Notes: generated by a model from the letters alone, not told the origin. Numbered from the stretch's first letter, positions 1 through 5,770 are shown. The stretch: DNA of 14,316 nucleotides from Halothiobacillus neapolitanus (GCA_020722165.1 DYLI01000033.1:1-14316); one strand, 5' to 3'. Translations and numbers: made by a program.

Positions 1-55
1 TGTGGCACGGGCAAGGCTCAAAGCCTTGCACCATGAACATCACCCGCGTGGGTAG
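1..55 (+). CDS. xerD: Tyrosine recombinase XerD, C-terminal end only
   Basis: Frame 2 is open from the window edge to TAG at 53-55 and ends in ARLKALHHEHHPRG. This closely matches the E. coli XerD C-terminus (RLRQLHQQHHPRA), the tail that contacts XerC. XerD with XerC resolves chromosome dimers at dif. Only about 17 residues are in the window and no catalytic residue is visible, so the call rests on the tail match and on the gene order xerD-dsbC, which is the order in E. coli and many gammaproteobacteria. The gap to dsbC is 36 bp. An 8-bp hairpin (11-18 with 22-29) lies inside the coding end and has no T-run, so I do not call it a terminator. Confidence 0.8.
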   Translation, partial: VARARLKALHHEHHPRG

Positions 56-91
56 GCCATCTTTTATTTTGAAACCTAGAGGAAAAAACGC

Positions 92-823
92 ATGAAGCGT
101 GTTGTGGCAATGTCGAGTTTGGTTTTGGCGATGGGTTTGACAGTAATGCCGCTGGCTTGGGCGGATACGGCGGGCGACGCTTTGGCGGCCAAGCTCAAGG
201 CTGCCATGCCGGGCATCCCGCTGACTTCAGTCACGCCGACTCCGGTCGCGGGGATTTATGAGGTGGTGGCCGGGTCGGATGTGATTTACATGAGCGCCGA
301 TGGCAAATACATGTTTCAGGGCGTGCTGGTCGATTTCGAGGCGCGCAAGAATCTGACCGAAGCTCGCCGCGTGGGGATTCGTGCCGATTTGCTCAAGCAG
401 GTTAAGGATGAGGACACCATTATTTACGCCCCCATGGGCGCACCCAAGCACACAATTACGGTATTTACCGACCCAAGTTGCCCATACTGCCGCAAACTTC
501 ACGCCGAAGTGCCTGAATTGGTAAAAAACGGCGTGAAAGTGCGTTATGTACTCTATCCACGTGCCGGCTTGGACTCGCCGGTGGGCAAAACCAGCATCGG
601 TATCATGTGTGCCAAAGACCCTAAGGCTGAGTTGGACAAATCCCTAGCCGGGCAAACGGTTAATTTGCCAGTGTGCGACAAGCACAATTTGGCTAAAATT
701 CTTGAACTCGGTCAAACACTTGGCTTAGAAGGCACACCGTATGGCGTGACCGATAACGGCACGGTCATTGGCGGCTACATGCCAGCGGCCAAGTTGCTGG
801 AAACCCTGGACAAGCCCAAATAA
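92..823 (+). CDS. dsbC: Periplasmic thiol:disulfide interchange protein DsbC
   Basis: This is a 243-residue protein, close to E. coli DsbC with its signal peptide. A signal peptide is visible: a KR start, a hydrophobic core and a likely AWA|D cleavage after residue 24. Residues 25-85 fit the N-terminal dimerisation domain. The thioredoxin-fold domain follows, with active site C130-P-Y-C133 after the typical FTDPSCPYC context, a cis-Pro Thr-Pro at 215-216, and a second cysteine pair (C173, C195) matching the structural disulfide of DsbC. In the family the protein isomerises wrong disulfides in the periplasm and is kept reduced by DsbD. The start is supported by AGAGG at 78-82, 9 nt before ATG. 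xerD upstream supports DsbC over DsbG. The usual active site is CGYC; the Pro here is a variant that may shift redox properties. Confidence 0.93.
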   Translation: MKRVVAMSSLVLAMGLTVMPLAWADTAGDALAAKLKAAMPGIPLTSVTPTPVAGIYEVVAGSDVIYMSADGKYMFQGVLVDFEARKNLTEARRVGIRADLLKQVKDEDTIIYAPMGAPKHTITVFTDPSCPYCRKLHAEVPELVKNGVKVRYVLYPRAGLDSPVGKTSIGIMCAKDPKAELDKSLAGQTVNLPVCDKHNLAKILELGQTLGLEGTPYGVTDNGTVIGGYMPAAKLLETLDKPK

Positions 824-837
824 GCCCAAATAAGCCC
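812..837 (+). repeat. 10-bp direct repeat (2.6 copies) across the dsbC stop codon
   Basis: The unit AAGCCCAAAT occurs at 812-821 and 822-831, with a partial third copy at 832-837. The dsbC TAA (821-823) lies at the first junction, so the final codons and stop come from this short tandem duplication. It looks like slippage; no function is evident. Confidence 0.7.
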
Positions 838-844
838 CTGCCGC

Positions 845-924
845 GTAGCCCGGATGAAGCGTAGCGCAATCCGGGGAGGGTTGCGCCCATGGTGACACCT
901 GCCCCGGATTGTCGTCCGGGCTAC
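845..924. repeat. REP-like palindromic repeat, copy 1
   Basis: About 80 bp beginning GTAGCCCGGATGAAGCG and ending TCGTCCGGGCTAC. The ends are inverted copies of each other, and each half carries an ATCCGGGG-type core, so the element can fold into a long imperfect hairpin. Closely similar copies lie at 1857-1938 and 3915-3994 in the same orientation. Repeats built on GTAGCCCGGATGAAGCG...AATCCGGGG are common in proteobacterial intergenic DNA. Here it sits between the convergent 3' ends of dsbC and the thioredoxin-TPR gene, where it may act as transcript-end structure (inference). Confidence 0.85.
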
Positions 925-967
925 AGCTTGTCGGGCGTCAACGCCCTCCTGCAGAAAACATCATCAC

Positions 968-1825
968 TCAATGCAACATGCCAAACATTTTGCGCCGATA
1001 GGTTGTGGTCAGCGGGTTGCTATCGCCCAGTATTTCAAAAATCTGCACCATACCCTTGCGTCCTGCGCCGTCGTTATAACTACGATCAAGCTGCATCAGG
1101 CTCAAATACTGTTGCAAAGCCGCTTCGTGCTGCCCTTGCGTGACCAACAGCACCGCCAGTTTTTCGCGCGCATCGCAATCGGCTGGATTAGCTGCAAGGC
1201 GGCTTTGCAACTCAGTCATATCCCCCGCACTTTGCGCTTGTTGGCCGAAATGAATCTGTGCCTTGAGCTCACGCGCCATACCCGCTTCAGCAGCGCTATC
1301 AGGAATAGAACTTAACATGCTCAGTGCCTGCTCAATCTTGCCGCTGTGCGCGGCAAAGCGTGCCAAGGTGAACAGCACCTTCGAGTTTTGCGGGTCAAGC
1401 TCGTGCGCCAGGCGCAATAACTCCAGGGCTTCTGCTTCATGATCTTGTTCAAGCAAGTCCATTGCTTGATGAAACATCAGGTCCGACTCGCGCACCATAT
1501 GCTTGTCGATCAAGGCGCGAATGGCTGATTCGGGCTGCGCCCCCATAAATTGATCGACCACTTCGCCATCCTTGAACAACATCACCGTCGGCAGGCTGCG
1601 GATGCCGAATTGCGCCGCAAGGTTTTGCTCCACATCAGTGTCCACATAGGCCAAATGCACCTCGCCGTTATAGCTTTCCACCACCTTTTTCAACAAAGGT
1701 TTCAACACCTGGCAGGGCTGGCACCACGAAGCCCAAAAATCCACCAGCACAGGTTGTTTCATCGACGCTTGGATAACGTGCTCTGCGAAAGTGAGTTCAT
1801 TCGCATCAAAAACGTAATCGGTCAT
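968..1825 (-). CDS. cnoX: Thioredoxin-TPR co-chaperone (CnoX/YbbN-like)
   Basis: The protein has 285 residues, the CnoX/YbbN size. Residues 1-110 form a thioredoxin domain with W34-C35-Q36-P37-C38 and cis-Pro in LPT (78-80). Residues ~115-285 are helical and TPR-like (ALELLRLAHELDP; REKLAVLLVTQGQHEAAL), ending YRRKMFGMLH, which resembles the family tail. In E. coli the protein is a chlorine-activated holdase that hands clients to GroEL and lacks a working CxxC. This homologue keeps two cysteines, like redox-active forms such as Caulobacter's. It has no signal peptide, so it is cytoplasmic. The start is supported by AGGA (1832-1835, complement) 6 nt before ATG. The gene is convergent with dsbC and flanked on both sides by REP-like repeats. 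A weak 5-bp hairpin at 933-946 lies downstream without a T-run. Confidence 0.88.
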   Translation of the reverse strand: MTDYVFDANELTFAEHVIQASMKQPVLVDFWASWCQPCQVLKPLLKKVVESYNGEVHLAYVDTDVEQNLAAQFGIRSLPTVMLFKDGEVVDQFMGAQPESAIRALIDKHMVRESDLMFHQAMDLLEQDHEAEALELLRLAHELDPQNSKVLFTLARFAAHSGKIEQALSMLSSIPDSAAEAGMARELKAQIHFGQQAQSAGDMTELQSRLAANPADCDAREKLAVLLVTQGQHEAALQQYLSLMQLDRSYNDGAGRKGMVQIFEILGDSNPLTTTYRRKMFGMLH

Positions 1826-1856
1826 GGGAGATCCTCGTAATCGTCTTGTTTAATAT

Positions 1857-1938
1857 GTAGCCTGGATGAAGCGTAGCGCAATCCGTGGAAGCACGTACCC
1901 TACAGGGATACCTGCCCCGGATTGTCATCCGGGGCTAC
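1857..1938. repeat. REP-like palindromic repeat, copy 2
   Basis: About 82 bp beginning GTAGCCTGGATGAAGCG and ending TCATCCGGGGCTAC. It has the same architecture and orientation as copy 1 and lies just upstream of the thioredoxin-TPR gene's start. The middle part (about 1890-1910) has diverged while the two ends are conserved, as expected if the ends are the recognised or structured parts. Confidence 0.85.
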
Positions 1939-2004
1939 GCTTACAATACACCGCACCCAAAAATGCTCCGACAGAAATTAAATCACAAAATCGTCACAAA
2001 ACGC

Positions 2005-2032
2005 TTGACGCGCAGCAAAAGCTGTATAAAAT
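2005..2032 (+). promoter_or_regulatory. Sigma-70 promoter of tRNA-Glu
   Basis: The -35 box is TTGACG (2005-2010), the spacer is 16 nt, and the -10 box is TAAAAT (2027-2032). A very GC-rich stretch, GCGCCCCC, follows directly. A G/C-rich discriminator after the -10 is typical of stringently controlled stable-RNA promoters, so growth-rate and ppGpp control is likely. The predicted start near 2039-2041 leaves a ~22-nt 5' leader before the tRNA. Confidence 0.8.
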
Positions 2033-2062
2033 GCGCCCCCGTCAACACACGTTGATACCTGC

Positions 2063-2138
2063 GTCCCCATCGTCTAGAGGCCTAGGACATTGCCCTTTCA
2101 CGGCAGTAACTGGGGTTCGAATCCCCATGGGGACGCCA
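2063..2138 (+). tRNA. tRNA-Glu, anticodon TTC
   Basis: A complete 76-nt cloverleaf including encoded CCA. The acceptor stem is GTCCCCA (2063-2069) with TGGGGAC (2128-2134), discriminator G2135 and CCA at 2136-2138. The anticodon stem is 2090-2094 with 2102-2106 (one T-G wobble); loop CTTTCAC carries anticodon TTC at 2097-2099. The T-arm has GGTTCGAAT with a TGGGG/CCCCA stem. The sequence is very close to E. coli tRNA-Glu. It reads GAA/GAG and, in gammaproteobacteria, also feeds tetrapyrrole synthesis through glutamyl-tRNA reductase. It stands alone here. Downstream, a 7-bp hairpin (2152-2158 with 2163-2169) has no T-run, so the transcript end is unclear. Confidence 0.97.
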
Positions 2139-2156
2139 CTATTCTCTCGGTTCGGA

Positions 2157-2375
2157 TTAAACAATCCGAGCGTCATCGAAATCCAGCCCTCCTGTCCACT
2201 CATTAAGAGTGTGAGTCTCCCCAGCAACACAATCATGTGATGCTACAAAAAGACTTGGTACGACGATCGTTGGTTCGGCTTCGATGCTGAAGTTATCGCC
2301 AACGATTTGCGGCCTGCTCCAAAAGCAATTCCGTACTCTGAAAGCTATCGCCGAGAGTCCCTTATTGTCTTTTGT
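2157..2375 (-). pseudogene. Possible C-terminal remnant of an unrecognised protein gene
   Basis: On the minus strand a frame stays open for 72 codons, from just after a TAG at 2376-2378 to TAA at 2157-2159. It reads like a protein C-terminus, including PQIVGDNFSIEAEPTIVV and, near the end, NEWTGGLDFDDARIV. There is no ATG, GTG or TTG codon in the frame, so any gene has lost its 5' end. The plus strand in the same codon register is also open for 51 codons (2241-2393) and ends in TGA overlapping the helicase ATG, so one of the two is a shadow of the other. I recognise neither protein. It fills most of the 254-bp gap between the tRNA and the helicase; I see no convincing helicase promoter in it. 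Confidence 0.35.
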
Positions 2376-2392
2376 CTAGCAGGAAAAATACC

Positions 2393-3910
2393 ATGACAAC
2401 CCAAACAGCCATCGAAACCACCTTTGCCGATCTTGGCGTTAACGAACAAATCGTCGCCAACCTCGCTGCACTTGGTCTCACCAAGCCCACCCCCGTCCAA
2501 GCCGAAGCTATTCCGGTGCTGCTGCAAGGCCGTGACTTGATCGCCAAAGCGCCCACGGGTACCGGCAAAACCGCCGCCTTTCTCTTGCCTGGCATGACTC
2601 GCATCGTCAGCGAGCCTAAAGAAGGTCGCGGCCCGCGCATCCTCGTGCTTGCCCCCACCCGTGAACTTGCCCAGCAAGTCACCAAAGCAGCCATCAGCTT
2701 TGGCCGTGGCCTGCGTAGCGCACGCGTGGTCTGCATTACCGGCGGCGAACCCTACCCAATCCAGAACCGCGAGCTGTCCAAACCCTACGATATCCTGGTC
2801 GCCACCCCAGGCCGTCTGCTTGACCAAATGAACAATGGCCGCGTGCATTTCGACCGCATTGAAATGCTGGTACTCGACGAAGCCGACCGTATGCTCGACC
2901 TTGGTTTTGCTGACGACATGCGCGCCATTGCTGATGCCATGCCGCAAGAGCGTCAAAGCGTGTGCTTCACCGCCACCTTGTCATCCAGTGTTGTGCGTTT
3001 GGCCAGCGACTTGTTGAACAACCCGGAAAAACTCGAAGTTGCCCAACAAGAATCCAACCGTGATTCCATTGATCAGCAAGTCATCTTTGTCGATCACGTC
3101 GATCACAAGCGCGAACTGCTCAACCACCTGTTGAATGATGCCACCGTCAGCCAGGCCATCGTCTTCACCGCCACCAAGCGCGATGCCGACCAGCTTGCGC
3201 TGGAGCTGGAAGATGCCGGTCAAGCCGCAGGTGCATTGCATGGCGACCTTAACCAGCGTCAACGTACCCGTATGCTCGACCAACTGCGCAGCGGTCGTTG
3301 CCGTATTCTGGTAGCGACGGATGTGGCAGCACGCGGTATCGACGTGGCAGGCATTACCCACGTCTTCAACTTCGATCTGCCGCGTCAGGCCGAAGATTAC
3401 GTACACCGCATTGGCCGTACCGGTCGTGCCGGTGCCACCGGAACCGCCATCTCCTTTGTCAGCCGTCGTGACATCGGAATTCTGCGCAATATCGAACACT
3501 ATGTAGGCGACAAAGTGCGCGTCATTGAAGTCGAAGGTCTTGAAGCGCGCTTCAAGCCACAAGAAGGCGATCGTGGTTCCGCGCCGCGTGGTCATCACGC
3601 TCGCCCCGGTAGCACCGGTGGCGGTTACCGTGGTGGCAACCGTAACGAAGGCAGCGGCAATGGCGGCGGCTACCGTGGAGCAGGCGCAGGCGCAGGCAAT
3701 GGTGAAGGCCGTTCCTATGGTCGCGGTGGTAATGGCGGCGGATATGCGGGCGGCAATAGCAATGGCAACACGGCGGGCGCACGCGGCAACGGCGGCGGCA
3801 ATGGCTACAGTGATGCCCCGCGTCGCGCCTACGGCGACACACCGCGTCCAGCGGCGCGCCCGCCCGTCCGTGACGGTGCAGGCGTACCCCGCCGCAAGTT
3901 CTACGACTAA
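2393..3910 (+). CDS. DEAD-box ATP-dependent RNA helicase (RhlE/SrmB-like)
   Basis: The protein has 505 residues from ATG 2393, chosen because AGGA at 2381-2384 lies 8 nt upstream; an in-frame TTG at 2372 is less likely. All core motifs are present: Q motif (F11, PTPVQ 32-36), Walker A APTGTGKT (53-60), PTREL (88-92), TPGR (138-141), DEAD (162-165), motif III as TAT (193-195, usually SAT), motif V ATDVAARGID (308-317) and motif VI HRIGRTGR (338-345). Residues ~395-490 are a low-complexity Gly/Asn/Arg/Tyr-rich tail, then a short basic end, RRKFYD. The core unwinds short RNA duplexes with ATP; such tails usually bind RNA nonspecifically and can drive condensation. Likely roles are ribosome assembly, RNA decay or cold adaptation, but the subfamily is uncertain, so I give no symbol. 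It is followed by a REP-like repeat and a strong terminator, which suggests a monocistronic unit. Confidence 0.95.
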   Translation: MTTQTAIETTFADLGVNEQIVANLAALGLTKPTPVQAEAIPVLLQGRDLIAKAPTGTGKTAAFLLPGMTRIVSEPKEGRGPRILVLAPTRELAQQVTKAAISFGRGLRSARVVCITGGEPYPIQNRELSKPYDILVATPGRLLDQMNNGRVHFDRIEMLVLDEADRMLDLGFADDMRAIADAMPQERQSVCFTATLSSSVVRLASDLLNNPEKLEVAQQESNRDSIDQQVIFVDHVDHKRELLNHLLNDATVSQAIVFTATKRDADQLALELEDAGQAAGALHGDLNQRQRTRMLDQLRSGRCRILVATDVAARGIDVAGITHVFNFDLPRQAEDYVHRIGRTGRAGATGTAISFVSRRDIGILRNIEHYVGDKVRVIEVEGLEARFKPQEGDRGSAPRGHHARPGSTGGGYRGGNRNEGSGNGGGYRGAGAGAGNGEGRSYGRGGNGGGYAGGNSNGNTAGARGNGGGNGYSDAPRRAYGDTPRPAARPPVRDGAGVPRRKFYD

Positions 3911-3914
3911 ACCA

Positions 3915-3994
3915 GTAGCCCGGATGCAGCGAAGCGCAATCCGGGGATGGTCGTGCCTGTGGTGATACTGGCTCCGGATTGGCATCCGGGCTAT
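3915..3994. repeat. REP-like palindromic repeat, copy 3
   Basis: About 80 bp beginning GTAGCCCGGATGCAGCG and ending GGCATCCGGGCTAT. It has the same design and orientation as the copies at 845 and 1857. It lies 5 bp after the helicase stop and just ahead of the terminator, a usual REP position at the 3' end of a transcript. Confidence 0.85.
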
Positions 3995-4006
3995 GAAGAC
4001 AACCTT

Positions 4007-4038
4007 AAAACCCCTTGGTGACACGAGGGGTTTTTTTT
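4007..4038 (+). terminator. Rho-independent terminator after the helicase
   Basis: Stem AAAACCCCT (4007-4015) pairs with AGGGGTTTT (4026-4034) around a 10-nt loop, and eight T's follow the G-run (4031-4038). It lies about 100 bp after the helicase stop, downstream of the REP-like element. Confidence 0.88.
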
Positions 4039-4137
4039 GTGGGCGCGGTTAAAGGGAGAATTCTCACGGTCCTGGCCTCCCTCATTTAAGAAGAGAGAGT
4101 GTTTTCCTCATTTTTGCAAAGTTGGGCTTGATTTATC

Positions 4138-4237
4138 TTCCCCCTTTGAAAAAGGGGGGGCATTTTTTCTTCCCCCACTTTGAAAAGGGGGAGCATTTTT
4201 TTTCCCCCCTTTGAAAAAGGGGGGTGAGGGGGGATTT
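4138..4237. repeat. Three tandem C/G hairpin repeats, 32-bp period
   Basis: Three copies begin at 4138, 4170 and 4202, exactly 32 bp apart. Each is TTCCCCC(N)TTTGAAAAAGGGGG-like: an 8-bp inverted repeat CCCCCTTT/AAAGGGGG around a GAA triloop. The copies are separated by CATTTTTT. The third continues into TGAGGGGGGATTT, the complete form of the repeat (36 bp, ends AAATCCCCC when read on the minus strand). The same family recurs at 4267, 5689, 5771, 5838, 5906, 9424 and 9487. I see no gene in 4039-4137. Confidence 0.85.
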
Positions 4238-4266
4238 CCAACCTCAGCACGCAGCGTTGCCTTCGC

Positions 4267-4303
4267 AAATCCCCCCCCAGCCCCCCTTTGCCAACGGGGG
4301 GGG
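4267..4303. repeat. C/G hairpin repeat, plus-oriented divergent copy
   Basis: AAATCCCCCCCCAGCCCCCC followed by TTTGCCAACGGGGGGGG is the full-length repeat in the opposite orientation to the triplet at 4138-4237, with the triloop region changed to TTTGCCAA. It runs directly into the 25-bp tandem repeat at 4303. Confidence 0.75.
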
Positions 4304-4380
4304 AGAAATCGAGCGTTTGCCAAGGGGGAGAGGTCTAGCGTTTGCCAAGGGGGAGAGGTCGAGCGTTTGCCAAGGGGGGC
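4303..4380. repeat. 25-bp tandem repeat, about three copies
   Basis: The unit GAGAGGTCGAGCGTTTGCCAAGGGG repeats with a 25-bp period: AGCGTTTGCCAAGGGGG begins at 4312, 4337 and 4362. The first unit differs (GAGAAATCG). The TTTGCCAA-G-run part matches the end of the adjoining hairpin repeat at 4267-4303, so the tandem array probably grew from that element. It is not a CRISPR array: there are no unique spacers between copies. Confidence 0.8.
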
Positions 4381-4415
4381 GCGTTGTTAAAGATGGCGTA
4401 GCCCTGTGCCACTTT

Positions 4416-4431
4416 GTTGCACTATAGCAAC
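4416..4431. promoter_or_regulatory. Inverted repeat GTTGC-N6-GCAAC upstream of the porin
   Basis: A perfect 5-bp inverted repeat (4416-4420 with 4427-4431) lies just upstream of the candidate porin promoter. The heptamer GTTGCAC at 4416-4422 recurs at 4438-4444, 22 bp (two helical turns) further on, overlapping the proposed -35. This layout suits a transcription-factor site, but no regulator can be named. Confidence 0.35.
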
Positions 4432-4438
4432 GCATAAG

Positions 4439-4468
4439 TTGCACCACGATTAAGCGCTTGTGTATAAA
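4439..4468 (+). promoter_or_regulatory. Candidate sigma-70 promoter of the porin gene
   Basis: TTGCAC (4439-4444) and TATAAA (4463-4468) are separated by 18 nt, giving a leader of about 50 nt. The leader contains a short hairpin, CCCGA (4481-4485) with TCGGG (4492-4496), just before the ribosome binding site AGGAG (4515-4519). It is the best promoter match between the terminator at 4038 and the porin start. Confidence 0.6.
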
Positions 4469-4527
4469 GACTCCCGTGACCCCGATACTGTTCGGGACGT
4501 CCTTCCAAACCTCCAGGAGATACCTCA

Positions 4528-5577
4528 ATGAAGAAGCACATTATTGCTGTTGCTGTAGCTGCCGCCTTTGCAGCTCCAGTCGCCATGGCCGACACCACCC
4601 TTTACGGCCTGGCCAACATGTCACTTGATTATATTGGTGTTGAAAGCGATGCCAAAAATCCAAGCGACTCAAATTTCAACGTCCAGTCTGGTTCTTCACG
4701 CATCGGTGTGAAAGGCTCAGAAAAAATCAGCAGCGATCTGTCAGCTGTTTACCAAGCTGAGTTCGGTGTGAACATGTCTGAAGGCAGCACCGCACTGACC
4801 AGTCGCAACCAATATGTTGGCCTGAGCAGCAAGAGCGTCGGTACCTTCATCGCTGGTCGTCATGACACCCCATTAAAGTCGGCCGTGGCTAAATATGACC
4901 TGTTCGGCGACCAAGTTGGCGACAACGGCAACGTTGCCGGTGCCAAGTACGGCACCAGCGCTGGTTTCAACCTGCGTACTCCTAACACCATCGCTTACAT
5001 TACTCCAAACTTGGCTGGCTTTAACGCCACTTTGGCTTATGTTGCAGAACATGATCAAGTTGCAGTTACTGATGGCTACGACAATAATAGCAACGACGCT
5101 TTCTCTGTGTCTGCAGGCTATGCATTCAAAGAACTGTTCAATGTGACTGCTGCTTATGAGCTTCACAACCAGAAAGAAGCTAAGCTTGGCCGTGGTAAGG
5201 AAGATGCTTGGATGTTGGGCGCTGGTGTAAACGTTGCTGGTTTCAAGGTCAATGGCTTGTATCAGCAAATGAAGAGCTTTGACGAAACCAATAACAAAAC
5301 CAATGTATTTGGTTTGGGCGCAGCTTACACCTTCGGCAAGAAGCACACTGTGAAGGGTCAATGGTATCAGGCTGATTCCGATTCTCTTGCTGACAAGCGC
5401 AATATGTTCGCTTTAGGTTATGACTTTGCCATGGGCAAGCAAACCACCCTGTTCGCAGCTTATGCCTACGGTGACAACGGTCAAGCCACATGGAAGGATG
5501 GTCATAATGGTGCTACCCCAATCCACGGTACACAAGACTCTAACGCCTTCTCTGTAGGCATGAAGTACAAGTTCTAA
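4528..5577 (+). CDS. Outer-membrane general porin (Gram-negative porin, Neisseria/betaproteobacterial type)
   Basis: The precursor has 349 residues. It has a clear signal peptide (MKKHIIAVAVAAAFAAPVAMA, cleaved before D22), a first strand DTTLYGLANMSLDY, and an alternating amphipathic beta pattern throughout. It ends SVGMKYKF, whose terminal Phe is the BAM recognition residue. Residues 110-132 (GRHDTPLKSAVAKYDLFGDQ) match the region leading into the constriction loop L3 of these porins. It should form a 16-strand trimeric channel for small hydrophilic solutes; selectivity cannot be read from sequence. AGGAG lies 8 nt before the ATG. The gene has its own promoter and terminators on both sides, so it is monocistronic. 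Confidence 0.93.
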   Translation: MKKHIIAVAVAAAFAAPVAMADTTLYGLANMSLDYIGVESDAKNPSDSNFNVQSGSSRIGVKGSEKISSDLSAVYQAEFGVNMSEGSTALTSRNQYVGLSSKSVGTFIAGRHDTPLKSAVAKYDLFGDQVGDNGNVAGAKYGTSAGFNLRTPNTIAYITPNLAGFNATLAYVAEHDQVAVTDGYDNNSNDAFSVSAGYAFKELFNVTAAYELHNQKEAKLGRGKEDAWMLGAGVNVAGFKVNGLYQQMKSFDETNNKTNVFGLGAAYTFGKKHTVKGQWYQADSDSLADKRNMFALGYDFAMGKQTTLFAAYAYGDNGQATWKDGHNGATPIHGTQDSNAFSVGMKYKF

Positions 5578-5584
5578 TCATGAC

Positions 5585-5609
5585 GTAAGCCTTCCTGGTG
5601 AAGGCTTAC
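5585..5609 (+). other. Hairpin after the porin stop
   Basis: A perfect 10-bp stem GTAAGCCTTC / GAAGGCTTAC with a 5-nt loop begins 8 nt after the stop codon. It lacks a T-run, so it is more likely a 3'-end stabilising structure than a terminator. The true terminator lies 24 bp further on. Confidence 0.7.
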
Positions 5610-5632
5610 TCTGGTTAAACCTGTGATTCAAC

Positions 5633-5660
5633 AAAAAGCGACCTTCGGGTCGCTTTTTTT
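5633..5660 (+). terminator. Rho-independent terminator of the porin gene (UUCG loop)
   Basis: AAAAAGCGACC (5633-5643) pairs with GGTCGCTTTTT (5648-5658) around a TTCG tetraloop and is followed by T's to 5660. The 11-bp stem with a UUCG loop is a very strong terminator, and the A-tract on the other side may let it work in both orientations. Confidence 0.93.
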
Positions 5661-5688
5661 ATGGGTGATTTTGATGTGGATTGATCCT

Positions 5689-5736
5689 TACCCCTTGGAA
5701 AAAGGGAAGATCGAATCGAGGAGACAGAGGGAGATT
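5689..5736. repeat. C/G hairpin repeat, degenerate long-form copy
   Basis: ACCCCTTGGAAAAAGGGAAG followed by ATCGAATCGAGGAGACAGAGG and GAGATT. It is a decayed copy of the long form seen intact at 9487-9537, sharing the GCGAAGCGAGG-like insert and the CAGAGG...GATT end. Together with the next three copies it fills the 296-bp gap between the porin terminator and rpiA; I see no gene there. Confidence 0.6.
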
Positions 5737-5770
5737 AGATTTAAACGGGGTAGTTTAAGCTTGGCCGTGT

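Noticed and set aside
933..946. GGGCG-TCAA-CGCCC hairpin between dsbC and the thioredoxin-TPR gene as a terminator
   Set aside because: The stem is only 5 bp and there is no T-run on either strand.
2152..2169. 7-bp hairpin downstream of tRNA-Glu as its terminator
   Set aside because: No T-run follows, and it overlaps the end of the minus-strand protein-like frame, so the structure may be incidental.
2042..2236. 64-codon minus-strand frame containing MGIRTPVTAVKGQCPRPLDD
   Set aside because: This is antisense translation of tRNA-Glu, a well-known spurious annotation.
2345..2956. 203-codon minus-strand frame opposite the helicase N-terminal half
   Set aside because: It overlaps a strongly supported DEAD-box coding region and has no domain of its own.
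2981..4024. 347-codon open frame on the minus strand opposite the helicase
   Set aside because: It is a shadow of the helicase gene: the composition is low-complexity Ala/Thr/Ile, produced by the complementary Gly/Asn/Arg codons. It has no recognisable domain.
4108..4323. Minus-strand frame encoding repeated NPPSPPFFKGGKK-type peptide
   Set aside because: It is translation of the C/G hairpin repeats themselves; no ribosome binding site and no conserved fold.
4138..4380. Regularly spaced repeats that resemble a CRISPR array
   Set aside because: The 32-bp period units are nearly identical throughout, with no unique spacers. The 25-bp array is pure tandem repetition. No cas genes are present.
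4873..5361. 162-codon minus-strand frame opposite the porin
   Set aside because: It is a shadow frame within a well-supported porin gene.
5633..5660. UUCG hairpin considered as a small RNA
   Set aside because: The simple stem plus T-run just after the porin gene is fully explained as a terminator.
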